A program made the translations under genes and the position numbers. 64,000 bases of DNA from Bryopsis sp. KO-2023 (Eukaryota; Chlorophyta; Ulvophyceae; Bryopsidales; Bryopsidaceae): NCBI GenBank assembly GCA_030272585.1, contig BSYQ01000014.1:2232001-2296000 (forward strand), read 5' to 3'. Positions 22,484-33,601 of the stretch are shown here, piece by piece (the first letter of the stretch is position 1; each line of letters opens with the position of its first letter). The notes under the pieces are model-generated. The model did no database searches, was not told where the DNA came from, and saw nothing but the letters and a program-made list of their open reading frames with translations.

Positions 22484-25398
22484 ATGGATACCGCGTCGAG
22501 CATCTCTCGATGCAGCGCGCACGCGTGTTCGTTTCGACAAGGGAGACCTTTGCCATCCATCGGTGTGCAAGCTCTGAGGCGCCGAAGCCCTTGTGGAGGA
22601 AAACCGCGGAGCGAGCGGAAAGGGGGTTGCCGAATGGTTTGCAAAGCGTCGATGGGGATTGGGATCAAACCTAACGACGACGCTGGAGATGATATCGTTT
22701 CGGAGGTGGATTTCAAGCTGGAGGTCCCTTCGCACGCGACGGGATTGACGGTTAGGCAAATGGCTGCCATGGGGTTGACTGGGGAAGAAGTGACGAAACG
22801 ATATCCCACAGTCTTGGTGAGGGAAAAGAAAAATAAGGATGGAAAAAAAAGTAGTTTCATTGGAGTGGAAATACTGCACATTTTCTGATATTTTGTTTTT
22901 TTGCCAGTTCCAATTTTTCACAGTTGTAGCTTTTATTTATTTATTTAATATATTGTTTTTTTTTCTGGAAAGTAGTTTCTTGGTCTGTTCTTTTTTTTTT
23001 TTTGGCGAGGTAAATTATTCACCTGAAAGATAATGAACAAAACACAAAGTTTTGCCTGAATTCCATTGAAGGAAATTTGAAAAAACTCATGCTGGACTTA
23101 AGCTGTGTTTGTTAGCTCCTGTAGTTTTTCTAAAGAGTAAATAATTTTCAAATGGTAGGATTTAACCAATTCAGATGGATTTCAAATTCCTATTTCCCAA
23201 TCTTTTAAAAAACCTGCCACGAGTTGATTACCGATGACGCTAGCTTCAGGAAAACATGTAATGAAAGTGCCCATCTTTTTTCTTACATTTTCTTGGGGAC
23301 CACTTTCAAAACAAGGAAACATGCATTAGTAAATCGTTGGGAACTCGGTTTTCTATTTTTAGAACAATTGACGAGAAAGGTGTAAAATTAGCCGTCAGAC
23401 GGGCTGAATGAAGCCTTCATTAATCACAGAATACACAAAGCATTTCGAAAAACAACAAAACCTAGTTGGTTGCATTGCTACGAATAACCACAGTCGACCA
23501 GGATCCCCCCCCCCCAAAAAAAAAGAAGGGCAGCAAAAAAAACACTATAAAATCACTGATTTATATATATATCTATATCCAGGAATATGGTGTGTCATAT
23601 TTTACTCTTTTCTGGGGGTTTTCTGCAGGACTCTTTGACGTCCAAAGCTCAGATTGGTGGAGAATATGTGTGCGAAGCCACTAGGATCGCAACCAAAATG
23701 TATGGTGGTCGACCCCCTAGTCAAGCACCCCCAGATCTGCCCTCCCTCTTGTTGGATGGCAGAATTTGCTACATTGGAATGCCGGTGAGTCAACCCGCAT
23801 GATTCAACCACCAGACAACATTTCTTTTTTTCTCTTCTTCAAAGCTTTCTTGTTAAAAGGAAAAAAGCACGGCAGTGTGCCAAAAAAAAAAGCAAAACGG
23901 AACAAATTCCTGTCTGTAGTTTTTCCCCCAAAAAAAAGGAAAAAAGCTAGAAATAAGAAAGATATCTTGGTTTTTTTCATGAGTTACTTTGACCTTCTTC
24001 ATTTTTTTAGTTTGGTTTCTCAATGCTGTCTTGTTGGAGCAGTTGGTTGCTTCCGTAACGGAGCTGGTCATTTCGGAGCTTTTATGGTTGAATTACGACA
24101 AGCCAGAACAGCCAGTGTATTTGTACATCAACTCTGTGGGGTCCCAAACTTTGGCCGGAGAGACCGTGGGTTTTGAAACGGAAGCGTATGCCATTCTTGA
24201 CACCATGGCTTATATCCGACCAGAAAAATACACCCTCGTGGTCGGGGAGGCCCATGGAAATGCCGCCATCATCTTGGGCAGTGGGAAAAAGGGGCAGAGG
24301 TAAATTAAAAAAAAAAATTGATGTTGTAGCAGTTCTTTGTTTGTGAAGGGACAAAAAATTTGGAATTTTTAATGTTTGCCGGAGTATTCGGAGAAAATTG
24401 TGATTTTCTGGTTCGAGCTTCAGTATATATATGTGTGAAAATGTTCTTTTTTTATTTTATTTTCTTAAACTCTGTTTTTTTATTTTCCTAAACCCTGTTT
24501 TTTTCTGTTTTCTCAAACTCTGTTTTTTTGTATATGTAAACTCTGTTTTTCATTTTTCTTTAACTCTGTTTAGGTATGCGTTGCCTAATTCGACCATTAA
24601 ATTGGCCCCACCTCGAATGAATCAAGATTACGGGGTGGCCAGTAATGCCATGATCAAGGCCAACGAATTGGAGACCTGCACCAACACTTACATTGATTTT
24701 CTTGCCAAGGCCACCGGAAAAGACGAGGAGGAGGTGCGATGGAATTTTCCAATACATTTTCCAATTTGACACAACAAATTTTTATTTTATTTTTTGAAAG
24801 AGGGTCCATCGTTTTCACCGTCAGACTGCTGCAGAGGTTCTTGTTAAAATATGGGGTGGCCGTTTTGCCAGAAAATAAAACTATTGAAAAGAATAGGATA
24901 GGTAGCTATACGATTGTATTAATCAGTATTGCCAAAAAAAAACAACCTTGTGTCGCCAACCCAGTTTTGCCTCTTTTCTATTTTTGGAAAGAAGCGTGGG
25001 CAAGGGGGAGGGAAATAGACGATTTCGGATGGTGTTTTTTCTTTTTCTTTTTTTTTTTCCGGTGGGGTAGAGAAGGGGGTTGATGACAATTTTTCTGCTG
25101 TTGTACGGACCAATGGAAGGTTGCTTGTGGCTAATTTTTTGCAGAATTTTTTCCAGTTCTATTAAATGAAACTGGAATTTTTTTTTTGTTTTTTGGCTTG
25201 CAGATAAGAGAATTGAGCGGTCGGAACAAATATTTCACTCCCACTGAGGCGATCGAATTGGGGCTGGTTGACCGGGTGGTGCAGCCGGAGGATTCCATGT
25301 TCGAAGAAAAGAACTACGACGCTATGCTTGCCCAGTCCCAAGCCATGCAAAGAAGAATGGGTGGTGGCGACGAAGGTCCCTCAGCCTCATCCGAGTAG
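22484..25398 (+). CDS. CLPR1: Plastid Clp protease inactive subunit ClpR1
   Basis: Five exons: 22484-22816, 23629-23784, 24043-24299, 24574-24733 and 25204-25398; 366 aa (Arabidopsis ClpR1 is 387 aa). The first 60-odd residues are Ser/Arg-rich and low in acidic residues, as in a chloroplast transit peptide. The ClpP-like fold begins near PPDLPSLLLDGRICYIGMP. ClpR1 features include ETVGFETEAYAILDT, the tail SMFEEKNYDAMLAQ and a Gly-rich end. The catalytic Ser position is G235 (GEAHGNAA), the His position is L259 (IKLAPP) and the Asp position is Asn (GRNKYF), so all three triad residues are replaced. Known role: structural, non-proteolytic member of the R-ring of the stromal ClpPR core. Intron 1 contains a C(n)A(n) tract near 23505. 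Identification is firm; ClpR3/R4 fit less well. Confidence 0.94.
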
Positions 25399-26830
25399 AA
25401 AAAAAAACACAGAGAAGAAACCCGGGGGGAAAAAATATGGAAGCGGCCATATAACAGAAGAAATCCGATAAGGAAATCATGAGGGATGAGAAAAAACTCG
25501 GGTTACTTTTCGGATGAGTTCAGCTGTCTTGGCTTTTTCCACTTTCGTTTTTGTTCATTTTCTTGAAGGAGCTATTTCTGGCATAGTGCATGGATGGAAG
25601 CTTCAGGAAATGAAGTTGGGATGAAAATTGTTCGACACCGTCCGCTGATTTCAGTGTCGGTATTTCTGCATGGTGGTGTTTAGGGTGATTGAGTTTGAAT
25701 TAGGCATTGGTGTTTGTTTTGGTGGTTGCATTCTGAAAGGGATGATCAGCACATGGGGTGATGTGCACGGGGTAAGTCAGGAATCTGATTTTGTGGTGAG
25801 ACTCTGTACTTGTATTTAAACGAAAAATTAAAATGCCGGCAATGCAACACGAAAACCTTTGGACCGTGCATTCGTTGATTTACTGTGCTCAAAAAAAACT
25901 TTCAAACTGAAAGTTGCAAGCCAAACTTTATTTGAGTTCCCTATCCTTCTTACAACTCCACCCTTATCCTTCCAGAATCTCTTACTAAAAACATGACCAG
26001 CACCTCTCAGATCGTTCTAAGGCTTAGAATCTAAGCCATCAGTACCAGACATGCATTCGTGATTCAACACTCCTGTCCAACACTGGTGAATTTCAAAGCT
26101 TTGCAACCACCTCACTTCAATCTCGGGTTCGCAACAAGGAGAAAACGCTGACCCTATCCATAGGCTTCTAACATGGCGAACTTCGGCAAGCAAAGAGCAC
26201 CCTTATAGATCAGCCAGATATTCCAATTTCCCATTCTCATCTTGTGCCTGTTTTTTTATTGTCATAGACTTTCTTCACCAATTCTCCTTAGCTGGTAATT
26301 TTTGTGCAGTTCCTTGCCTTTCTGGAGTCCTGACAGCTGTGCTCGCACAATACAGAGAAATTTGGATATGTGGCAGATATGTTGAAACACTCTGGTGATT
26401 GTCGCCATAATTAATGGCTCCAGGTATCTGTCATCGAATTTTTTTCCCTATTTTTCACAACCATTTTTTCCCCTCTTATCCTGAGCTTTTTAGTGCATTT
26501 CATCAATGAGTGGGAAAAGTTCAAAAAACACTTCAGCAATTTGTGCGATAAAGAGCCTCTGAAGTACACACCCTCCATATTTCGTACCTTGCACTGTTGC
26601 CCTTTCACAGAAATACATTTTCACTGTGCTTGCAGAATATTTGGTCAAAACAGTGGCATTCAATCGCCGACACTTTTCATTTTTACAGGGTTTTCTTGAA
26701 TGGTCCGGAGTGAGAGGTATAAATATATATTTATGTTGCGTGCTATCGCTTCTTGTTTCAGGTGCAACTTTGGGTTTTAAAATATATTAATTCTCTGGAT
26801 ACACCCTTTTGCAAAGGCCCCCCCCCCCCT
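25399..26830. other. Intergenic stretch, no supported gene
   Basis: No exon with homology. A stretch near 26220-26340 is similar to 32490-32600 (both contain a CATCTTGTGCCTGTTTTTT block followed by a TTTTTGTGCAG- or TTCTTGTGGAG-like segment), so it belongs to a local repeat family. Confidence 0.45.
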
Positions 26831-26839
26831 CATTTCGAC

Positions 26840-27790
26840 ATCCAAAGCTGAACCTTCTCCTTATTTCACAAGAAAATCGGCCCAGTTGGAAAGAGTTTGA
26901 ATGTCTGACCACTGGGGCGATGCAAGCAAAAAACAATCCTGCCCATAAAAAAAGAGAACAAAATTCACACAAAAGAAAATTCATTTCAAAAAGGAGAAAC
27001 TTTTGCAATATCAGTGGAATTTGTTTCGATCAATGCAGGCCTGGTGGGCAGTCAGACACATACCAGTATCAGGTGGGGAGCAGCACTGCGCCCTGTTTTA
27101 AACAGCATAAATAAAGTAATGAAATCATGGATTGGTTGCAACAAATTATCATCAGGCAATTCATGCGACTAATCTGAGTGGATTTTAACGTACCTCATTT
27201 ATCTCCAGCTGCCAATGTTTCTCCAAAACCACAGTTGAGGTCCCCTCAACACAATTTTCTGCCAAAGCAGTCCTCTTCCTTCAAAGCATTGAGGTCTGCT
27301 CGTCGCCATTCAGCATGTGATCGCAACATCACCAACTCCTCGTCTGATCGCTGCGCACGTTCAGGTGATCGCCTGCAGCCGATCCAGCATGTTTACGGCA
27401 AATCCGTTCAGGCAAAATGCTCAAGCTTGCACATGGACTGGCCAACTTGGTCGACCCTATCGTGCGAATGTTTGGCAAAACAGAGAGTCGGAAAAAGCTA
27501 GCAATCGAATCGGAGACTTTTTGATGCTTTAGGGACACATTGTGATGATGTGACACTCTTCATTCGCTGATGGTGCCTGCAATCGCTCCAGACAGTTTGA
27601 AAAGAAACTTCTGGACCCCCTCTCTCCAGGAGCAGGTTGCCGCTGGCACCAAAGATTTTCGAATTTTTTTTCTGCGTCCACTGTCCCTCTGTGTTTTGAT
27701 CGATCTCAACATTGGTTTCTGAATCAGAGAGGAGATGTGGAGCACTTCTTCGAGTGCCTACTTAACATTATATACTGGTGGTGTTTGGGT
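26840..27790 (+). repeat. Inverted duplication, left arm
   Basis: This segment matches 37330-38110 in reverse orientation, with shared blocks that include AAAATCGGCCCAGTT, ACATACCAGTATCAGGTGGG, a coding-looking stretch (PAANVSPK / PAANFSPK, LLPNQSSSF / FLPKQSSSF) and ATGTGGAGCACTTCTTCGAGTGC. In one frame the last block reads VEHFFEC, which resembles the His/Cys tail of some retroelement or LINE proteins, but this is weak. It may be a decayed gene or mobile-element copy. Confidence 0.7.
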
Positions 27791-28649
27791 GAGAGTGACG
27801 GAGTGGGAGGCGTTTGTAAAACTGGAAAAAGAACCACTCTTGTTCCTCGTTTCGAATGAGATCGGCAGTCTCTGTTTTTGAGACTTGGTCTCCGCTCATT
27901 TTCTCACAATGAAAATGAAACTGCGTCATGAATGGACACAGGCAAAAGAAGGATTTTTGCTACAGAAAACGACACCATGAAAAGCTGCAAATTCTTATAT
28001 TGAGCACAGATTTGGAGAAAACAGTGGGGCTTAATGAACATCAAGTCAGGATCACTAAAAAAAAAGCCTTAATCTTTGGTAAAAATATATCCAAGCAGAA
28101 ATTTGAGTTGGCAATCAAGTTTGGATGACAAGAGATCAAAGGGAAGGTGAAACTGGATTCGAAAGTTGCAGGCAGGTTTAGCGGTCAGACTAGCCATGCC
28201 CTTTGATGCTGTTTTAAAGCTGAAGCCAGCACCAAGCAGAATTTGGCCATCAATAAAATCAATCAAATGGCCGACAAGAATTCATTCATCCATATGGATG
28301 AATGAATGCTTGATGGATACAATCAAATTTCAAGGCAGCAGGGCTTAACGGATTGATCGAAAAAAAATAATCACTCCAAAAATGCTTACAAAAACAGGAT
28401 GAGCTACATGTCTGTCTTGTAAGCCGTGTCTGACAAAGCCAAACGGTTAACACAATACCCCACATGATCAACGGGACTTCTTAATTGACATCAAAATATA
28501 ATCCTGGCTTGGTACTACCCCCTATGAAAATCGCAAGTGCGTCTCAAAACTAGAACGAGGAAACAAATGTCAAACTGCTCAAAACGCTGGCACAGTTTGG
28601 GGCAGGGCTTGAAAATTCTCATTCATCGTGGGGATGAAATGGAGTCAAC

Positions 28650-29330
28650 TTATTTTCGACCTCCACCACCACCACCACCACCATAGAAGCCGCCGCCTCC
28701 TCCTCCTCCGCCGCCTCCGCCGCCGCCACCGCCACCGCCTCCTCCACCACCTCCACCGCCACCACCACCTCCTCCTCCTCCACCACCACCGCCAAACTTC
28801 TTTCCTTTCTTCTTTCCTTTCTTGAAAACCAGAAGAGCACGACTGCCTACAAGACACACAGCGCAAATTAAAAAAACACCAGCCGATACCCACCGTTTCC
28901 AGAGAGTATTTTGTTCATGCTGGCAAGAAAAAAACACTGCAGCCAAGCCGGAGGTGCGACCCCCCCCGCCCCCCCCCCTCAAGGCCCAAATTAACCACAA
29001 CAGGGAGAATCTACTCTTCGTAGACAGAAAACCCTTACCAGGAACGTTGAAGTGTCGCAGGTTAGATATCAGCGCACGGCTGGAATCATCGACTCTTTGC
29101 AGACCTGGTGAGCCAAAGAAGTTTCTCAGAAAAAGCTGATGAATCCACCCAGGACTGTTCTCGACTCAGAAAATAGAATTCGAATTCCGAAAACCCCGGT
29201 TACATATCACGTTTTATCGAAAGGTTGGCCCACCAATTTCAGAGCTTGTTGCGTCAGAAACATCTGCAGCCGATACAACGATCAAGCCAACCAAAAGAAG
29301 GCCAACTACGGTCTTGAAAAACGGTGCCAT
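28650..29330 (-). CDS. Small secreted glycine-rich protein
   Basis: Three exons: 29234-29330, 29039-29104 and 28650-28846; 119 aa, all phases 1 and closing. Residues 1-22 form a signal peptide (MAPFFKTVVGLLLVGLIVVS then AA). A short linker (LQRVDDSSRALISNLRHFNVPG) follows, then a basic block (FKKGKKKGKKF) and about 45 residues that are almost all glycine with one FY, ending GRK. This looks like a plant-type glycine-rich cell-wall or extracellular-matrix protein, but such low-complexity tails carry little family information. The Gly tract is encoded mainly by GGT/GGC/GGA repeats that are prone to length change. The complementary strand reads as a His/Arg-rich frame and is a shadow. A C-run lies in intron 2. 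Confidence 0.7.
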
Positions 29331-29932
29331 TGTTAGAACGCTGTTGCGAACGGAAAGATGGAGCACCGAAACGACGAACAAAAATCGCAAAACGAAAGTT
29401 GTCTGAATGAATTGTGGTGGGGTGCGTTTTTATGGGCGCCAAAGACAAGCCACGTGCGTTTCCGATGATCACATCACGGCTTCTACGTGTCACCATGTGC
29501 AGCTCTGCGTCTCTTTACTGCCCACGTTGGGCCTTGCGGCAGACGCGCGGCCAATGCTTTTTTCCCTTCTTTCACGTCAGCTCGTGTCGCCTGAAGGGTG
29601 TTGGGTTTCTTGATGGCTTGGCTGTGTTGTGACCTCGTAGCTGACCCTGACTTGCAACAACAACATGTTAACATGACTTGCAACATGAAGCATCAGAACG
29701 ATGGTCATGTCTTTACCATCCAGTTGTCAAAAGAGGGCAGTGGTGGGTGAGATAGATGAGGTCGTTTAGCATAAATGACAAAACCTGTTTGGTTTACTCT
29801 TTTTGCTGTTCCATGATTGGTATTTTCTGTTGTTGTGGGGGGGGGGGGGAGCCTCTCCATCCTGCAGTTGGTAACAAGTGGGTCAAATCAGTTGAAAATT
29901 AGTTTGAAATTGAATAAATGTGAAGTTGTGTT

Positions 29933-30006
29933 TGCCTCCTCTGAGAATCGAACTCAGGGCCTTTCGCTTACAAAGCGAATGCTCTAACCAACTGAGCTAA
30001 GAAGGC
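29933..30006 (-). tRNA. tRNA-Thr(UGU)
   Basis: A full cloverleaf can be drawn: acceptor GCCTTCT pairs with AGGAGGC with discriminator A, the D arm is AGCTCAGTTGGTTAGAGC, the anticodon stem TTCGC/GCGAA encloses loop TTTGTAA with anticodon TGT, and the T arm contains GGTTCGATTC-like CCTGAGTTCGATTCTCAGA... boxes. There is no intron and CCA is not encoded, as expected for a nuclear gene. No clear T-run terminator follows immediately. Confidence 0.95.
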
Positions 30007-32590
30007 ACAATCATCATTGAGACATTTAGAATTTTTAGCCCCAAAATGCACACATTTCTCAAAAAATTGCTTTTATTCCACTACACCCAAGCTTCGCTTC
30101 AATAACGGATCGAGCGACACCCCTGCTGCCAGCCAGTGATCGGCGTTTCTCATGGTGAAAGAAATGTTTTCGAGCTCAGAGGTTCGCATCCAAGAACCGC
30201 ATGGAGTAGATTTTGGCGAGTTAGTAGGCACCATGCAGCCGCCGTATTGTTTGAGCAAAAACTAGTTTTGAAGGGGTGTGTCTTACGAATTTTTTTAACG
30301 GATTCCTTTGTGCGATTCAACCTCCAGCCGACAATCAGTCAAGGAAAGCAGGGTGTCTGAGATTCACACTGGGTGGCTTTATTTACAGCTTTATTTTTAG
30401 CATCTTTTTGCACCGGGTGCTGCACCACACAATCTTCCATTCTATCCTTTGAGATGTAATATTTTGATCCTTTGCACACTTGGTTGAAAATTTTTAGTCT
30501 GGATTCCATCCAGGACCCTTACATCCAGGCTTTCATACGATATTGATGATGGATGCGTTGTTTTGCATTAGTCAAACAAAATCAAGTTACAGTTTTGGTA
30601 AATGAAGCAGACTCTGCAGTCTTATACACCCTGTACGAAGCACTCTTTGATCGTCAAGTCAAGAGCTCCAGGCTCTTCCCACGCAAAAGAAATATGAGTG
30701 TGTGTTTAATCTGGGAAGCCATTGTTCATTTCCAGTGGATCCACTGGAAATGCAATGCACTCCAGAGTGCTGTTAAATCCAAGAATTCTGATGGATGGAC
30801 ATCGTCTGCTTTTGAAACACTGCTGGATTTGGGGGGTTAAGAAAGAAAGAAAAAAAAACGATGACATGCCACCTTTGTGAGTTTGTTTCTAATTGGTTAA
30901 GGTTTTTTTCTTATAACTTCACCCCAAGTGGGCACGCATTGTGTGTGGGGGGGGGGGGGGGGGGGATCTAGCGACACAATGGAGCAGCCAGTTAGCATCA
31001 AGAGTACGTTTACAAAAACAATGGCATAAATCGAGCAAAATTTGCCCGGTACTAACCAATCTACTTTTCGGAAGAGAAAAATAACTAGCAAAAAGGAACA
31101 GTGTTGAGAGGATGGACTCTTCCTCATCTTTCTCATTCTTGCTATTAAGAAAAAAAGTTGTTATCCATCGGGAAGTATATTTTCCTCAAAGCCCCAAACC
31201 CAAATGGAGAAAGATAGGACTCGCAAGTCCCTGCCTCTACTAAACCAATACCGGAAGAAAAAAAACCAGATCTGCAGCCATCTGGAGCTTTATCCCGTAT
31301 TTCGATTTTTAGGGGTTAAATAAAAAATAAAAAAAAAATTGCAAAGGTTTGTTTTGCATTCAATCGAGTGTGAGTTCAACCATTTTTCTGGGCAGTGGAT
31401 AACACACGATGAACAATGATTCAAAACATGTCACAGAATTACCAAAAAACGAAAAGAAACAGAGCAACAAATTAACACAGGCTGGAAAAGGAGTAAAATG
31501 GCCGGAAGTGATTTGAAAAAATTGGAGGATTCATTCACACTAGTGTTTGAAAGTACTTTCAAACAGGGGTAGGAACAAAAAGAGCTGTAAGAAGTAGATT
31601 GCTGTTGTCGTGCTCTCGAACTTATGTGAGAGCAAGCACAGTCACACTTTTTTGAATGACCTACACGGCAGCCTTGAGTTAGAAAAAAAACACAGCAGCA
31701 CTTCAGTTAAAAAAAAAGAACACCACCAACCAATAGCAGTACTCTGTTGAAATCATTAGTCTTTGTTTCCCTTTCTTCACAACGATTTTCGTGGATTCGT
31801 ATGGAGTTCCACAGACCGTCACACAATGCAGTAAAATTAGTGGCAAGAAAGTATTTCATCTCCTCTGAAAAAGAGAAATGTAATGCTCGCTGGACAACAC
31901 ATGGTTTTTTTTATAAGAGGACGATATAAAGGGAAAGAAGGGCACCAGTTGGGATGATCGTGGGCATTCTTGTTACGGCATTGATGGTCAAAGTCGGCGT
32001 GGCGATAGCGATCTACCGATTCGTCTGGAAAAAGAAGAAAAACCAGGAAGGGATTCTCCCCTGTTTCTGTTCAAATTTTGAAAAAGAACGAGTGGGAATT
32101 CGAGGTTTTTTTTCTCCACGTTTTCTAGGGAAACAAAAAGAAAAGATGGCCTCAGTGTTTTATTCAAAAGGATATGAGAAAACAGGAAAATTGATATGAT
32201 TTGTCATTTCCAGTATTTGCTGGGGCCTGGGAATTAGCTGAAAAAGATGTTGGGGGCAAGTTCATCAACGAGAAAAACACTGAGTGATTTAACACTCTGC
32301 TTTTTTTGCTTTTTTTGGAAGGGGTTTATGGTGTCTCAGTTTTTAAAAAAGGTAGCTATCTTCTAAACAAACCACAGTAGGCGTTCTAAATTATGCACGT
32401 GAAGGCTTGGGGCCCTGAGGGTTGCCCTGAGGGAAGCAACGAAAGCAAACATGCACGTGAAAAAAACCCCGCTCCATCCCAACTGTTCAGTATTCATCTT
32501 GTGCCTGTTTTTTCTTTGTCACATTTTTTTTTCACTTGCTTTATTTTCAGTTGGTGATTCTTGTGGAGCTGCTTGCCTTAGTCCTGAGCA
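30007..32590. other. Intergenic stretch, no supported gene
   Basis: It contains a G-run near 30945-30966 and short open frames without motifs. A frame on the minus strand at 30073-30258 (DHWLAAGVSLDPLLKRS) looks protein-like but lacks a usable acceptor. A short frame at 31954-32199 begins with a possible membrane helix; neither is supported. Confidence 0.45.
30940..31050 (+). repeat. Detached fragment of the inverted duplication
   Basis: A block containing GTACGTTTACAA, ACAATGGCATAAATCGAGC and AAAATTTGC matches 37015-37095 in reverse. In the right arm this block is contiguous with the rest of the repeat, whereas here it is separated from the left arm by about 3 kb that hold the glycine-rich gene and the tRNA. 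Confidence 0.65.
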
Positions 32591-32596
32591 TGTACA

Positions 32597-32660
32597 TTAC
32601 AGAAGAGTTTGAATATTCAAACTCTTCTGTAAACACGTTATCATTAATGATAACGTGTTT
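32597..32660. repeat. Two abutting perfect palindromes (36 bp and 30 bp)
   Basis: Positions 32597-32632 are a perfect palindrome with half-site TTACAGAAGAGTTTGAAT and no spacer. Positions 32631-32660 are a second one with half-site AAACACGTTATCATT. They share two bases. Either could extrude as a cruciform or fold as a hairpin in RNA. Confidence 0.95.
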
Positions 32661-32665
32661 CAGTC

Positions 32666-32819
32666 AATCAGTGCCGTGTCTCTACACCCCCAAGATTTAA
32701 TCCCTGATCTGACCTGACCTCGTTTCCACGTATTGGCACCGTATGATCAATCAATCAGTGACGTGTCTCTATACCCAGATTCAACCCCTGATCTGACCTT
32801 ACCTCGTTTCACACGTTGG
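32666..32819 (+). repeat. Tandem duplication of about 70 bp with a short spacer
   Basis: Both copies read AATCAGTG(C/A)CGTGTCTCTA, then a variable middle, CCCTGATCTGACCT, ACCTCGTTTC and end in TTGG. The first starts at 32666 and the second at 32753, directly downstream of the paired palindromes. Confidence 0.85.
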
Positions 32820-33601
32820 AACTTCTCTCGTCTTTCGACAAGGAACGAACGAAACGTGGGGCAGCACCTCCCCCAGCCAGTTCCCCATCTCACAAGGCTG
32901 CGTGTTGGTGTTCAACCACCGAAGACCTGATCAAATCGGTGCGGCTATTGATAACGCATATCGATCAGAATCCCCCCCCTAAATTTTCGCAACAAACGCT
33001 TGCTCCTCAACAAAATTTCTTAGTCTGTCTAGGGCGGAGCACCCTTCCCCCTGGGCGGCTACGGATGTGCATGTGCCGCTGTTTCGAAAATTCAGTGCTG
33101 GTCCGAATTTCGAATGAATAAACACAACAAACAGAACGCTAAGCATCTCTGTTGTTTTAGGCTTATTTATTTTTGCACGGTGGTCACAGTAGTGGCGGCG
33201 GTGGTGATTTTCTTCTTCTAGACGTGCTTTTGGCCCGTTTCGAGATTGGCGAGGGGAGCGCTGGTTCGGAAATTCAGATCCAATGTCAGACAGGTGCCCT
33301 GAATCGTTGGCGTTGAATCTAACGGATGCACAGTGTGATAAACCCATCGTTTTGAAAGATCGTCTCTTTAATTGTAGTTTTTGCCAAACAAAGTTCTGTT
33401 CTGAAAGGGAATTTAAAGTAATGGCATATTTACAAACTCATTTGTAAAAGATGGGAAGACAAAAAAACCCCAATCCTGAAGTTTCGGTCAATGTTGGATC
33501 TACCTTTCTAAAATGCTTTAATACAATTGCTCGCCTGATCAAGTGATTCGTATGTGCTCTTCTGTGAATACAGCTTGGAGTTGGTTTCGCTTATCCACAC
33601 C
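32820..33601. other. Intergenic stretch upstream of the sulfotransferase-like gene
   Basis: No exon with homology. An uninterrupted minus-strand frame (32979-33347) has no recognisable motif and is probably chance. The promoter of the downstream gene should lie in the last few hundred bases. Confidence 0.4.

Noticed and set aside
28628-28893. His/Arg-rich and Trp/Arg-rich frames over the glycine repeat
   Set aside because: Shadows of the trinucleotide repeat in other frames.
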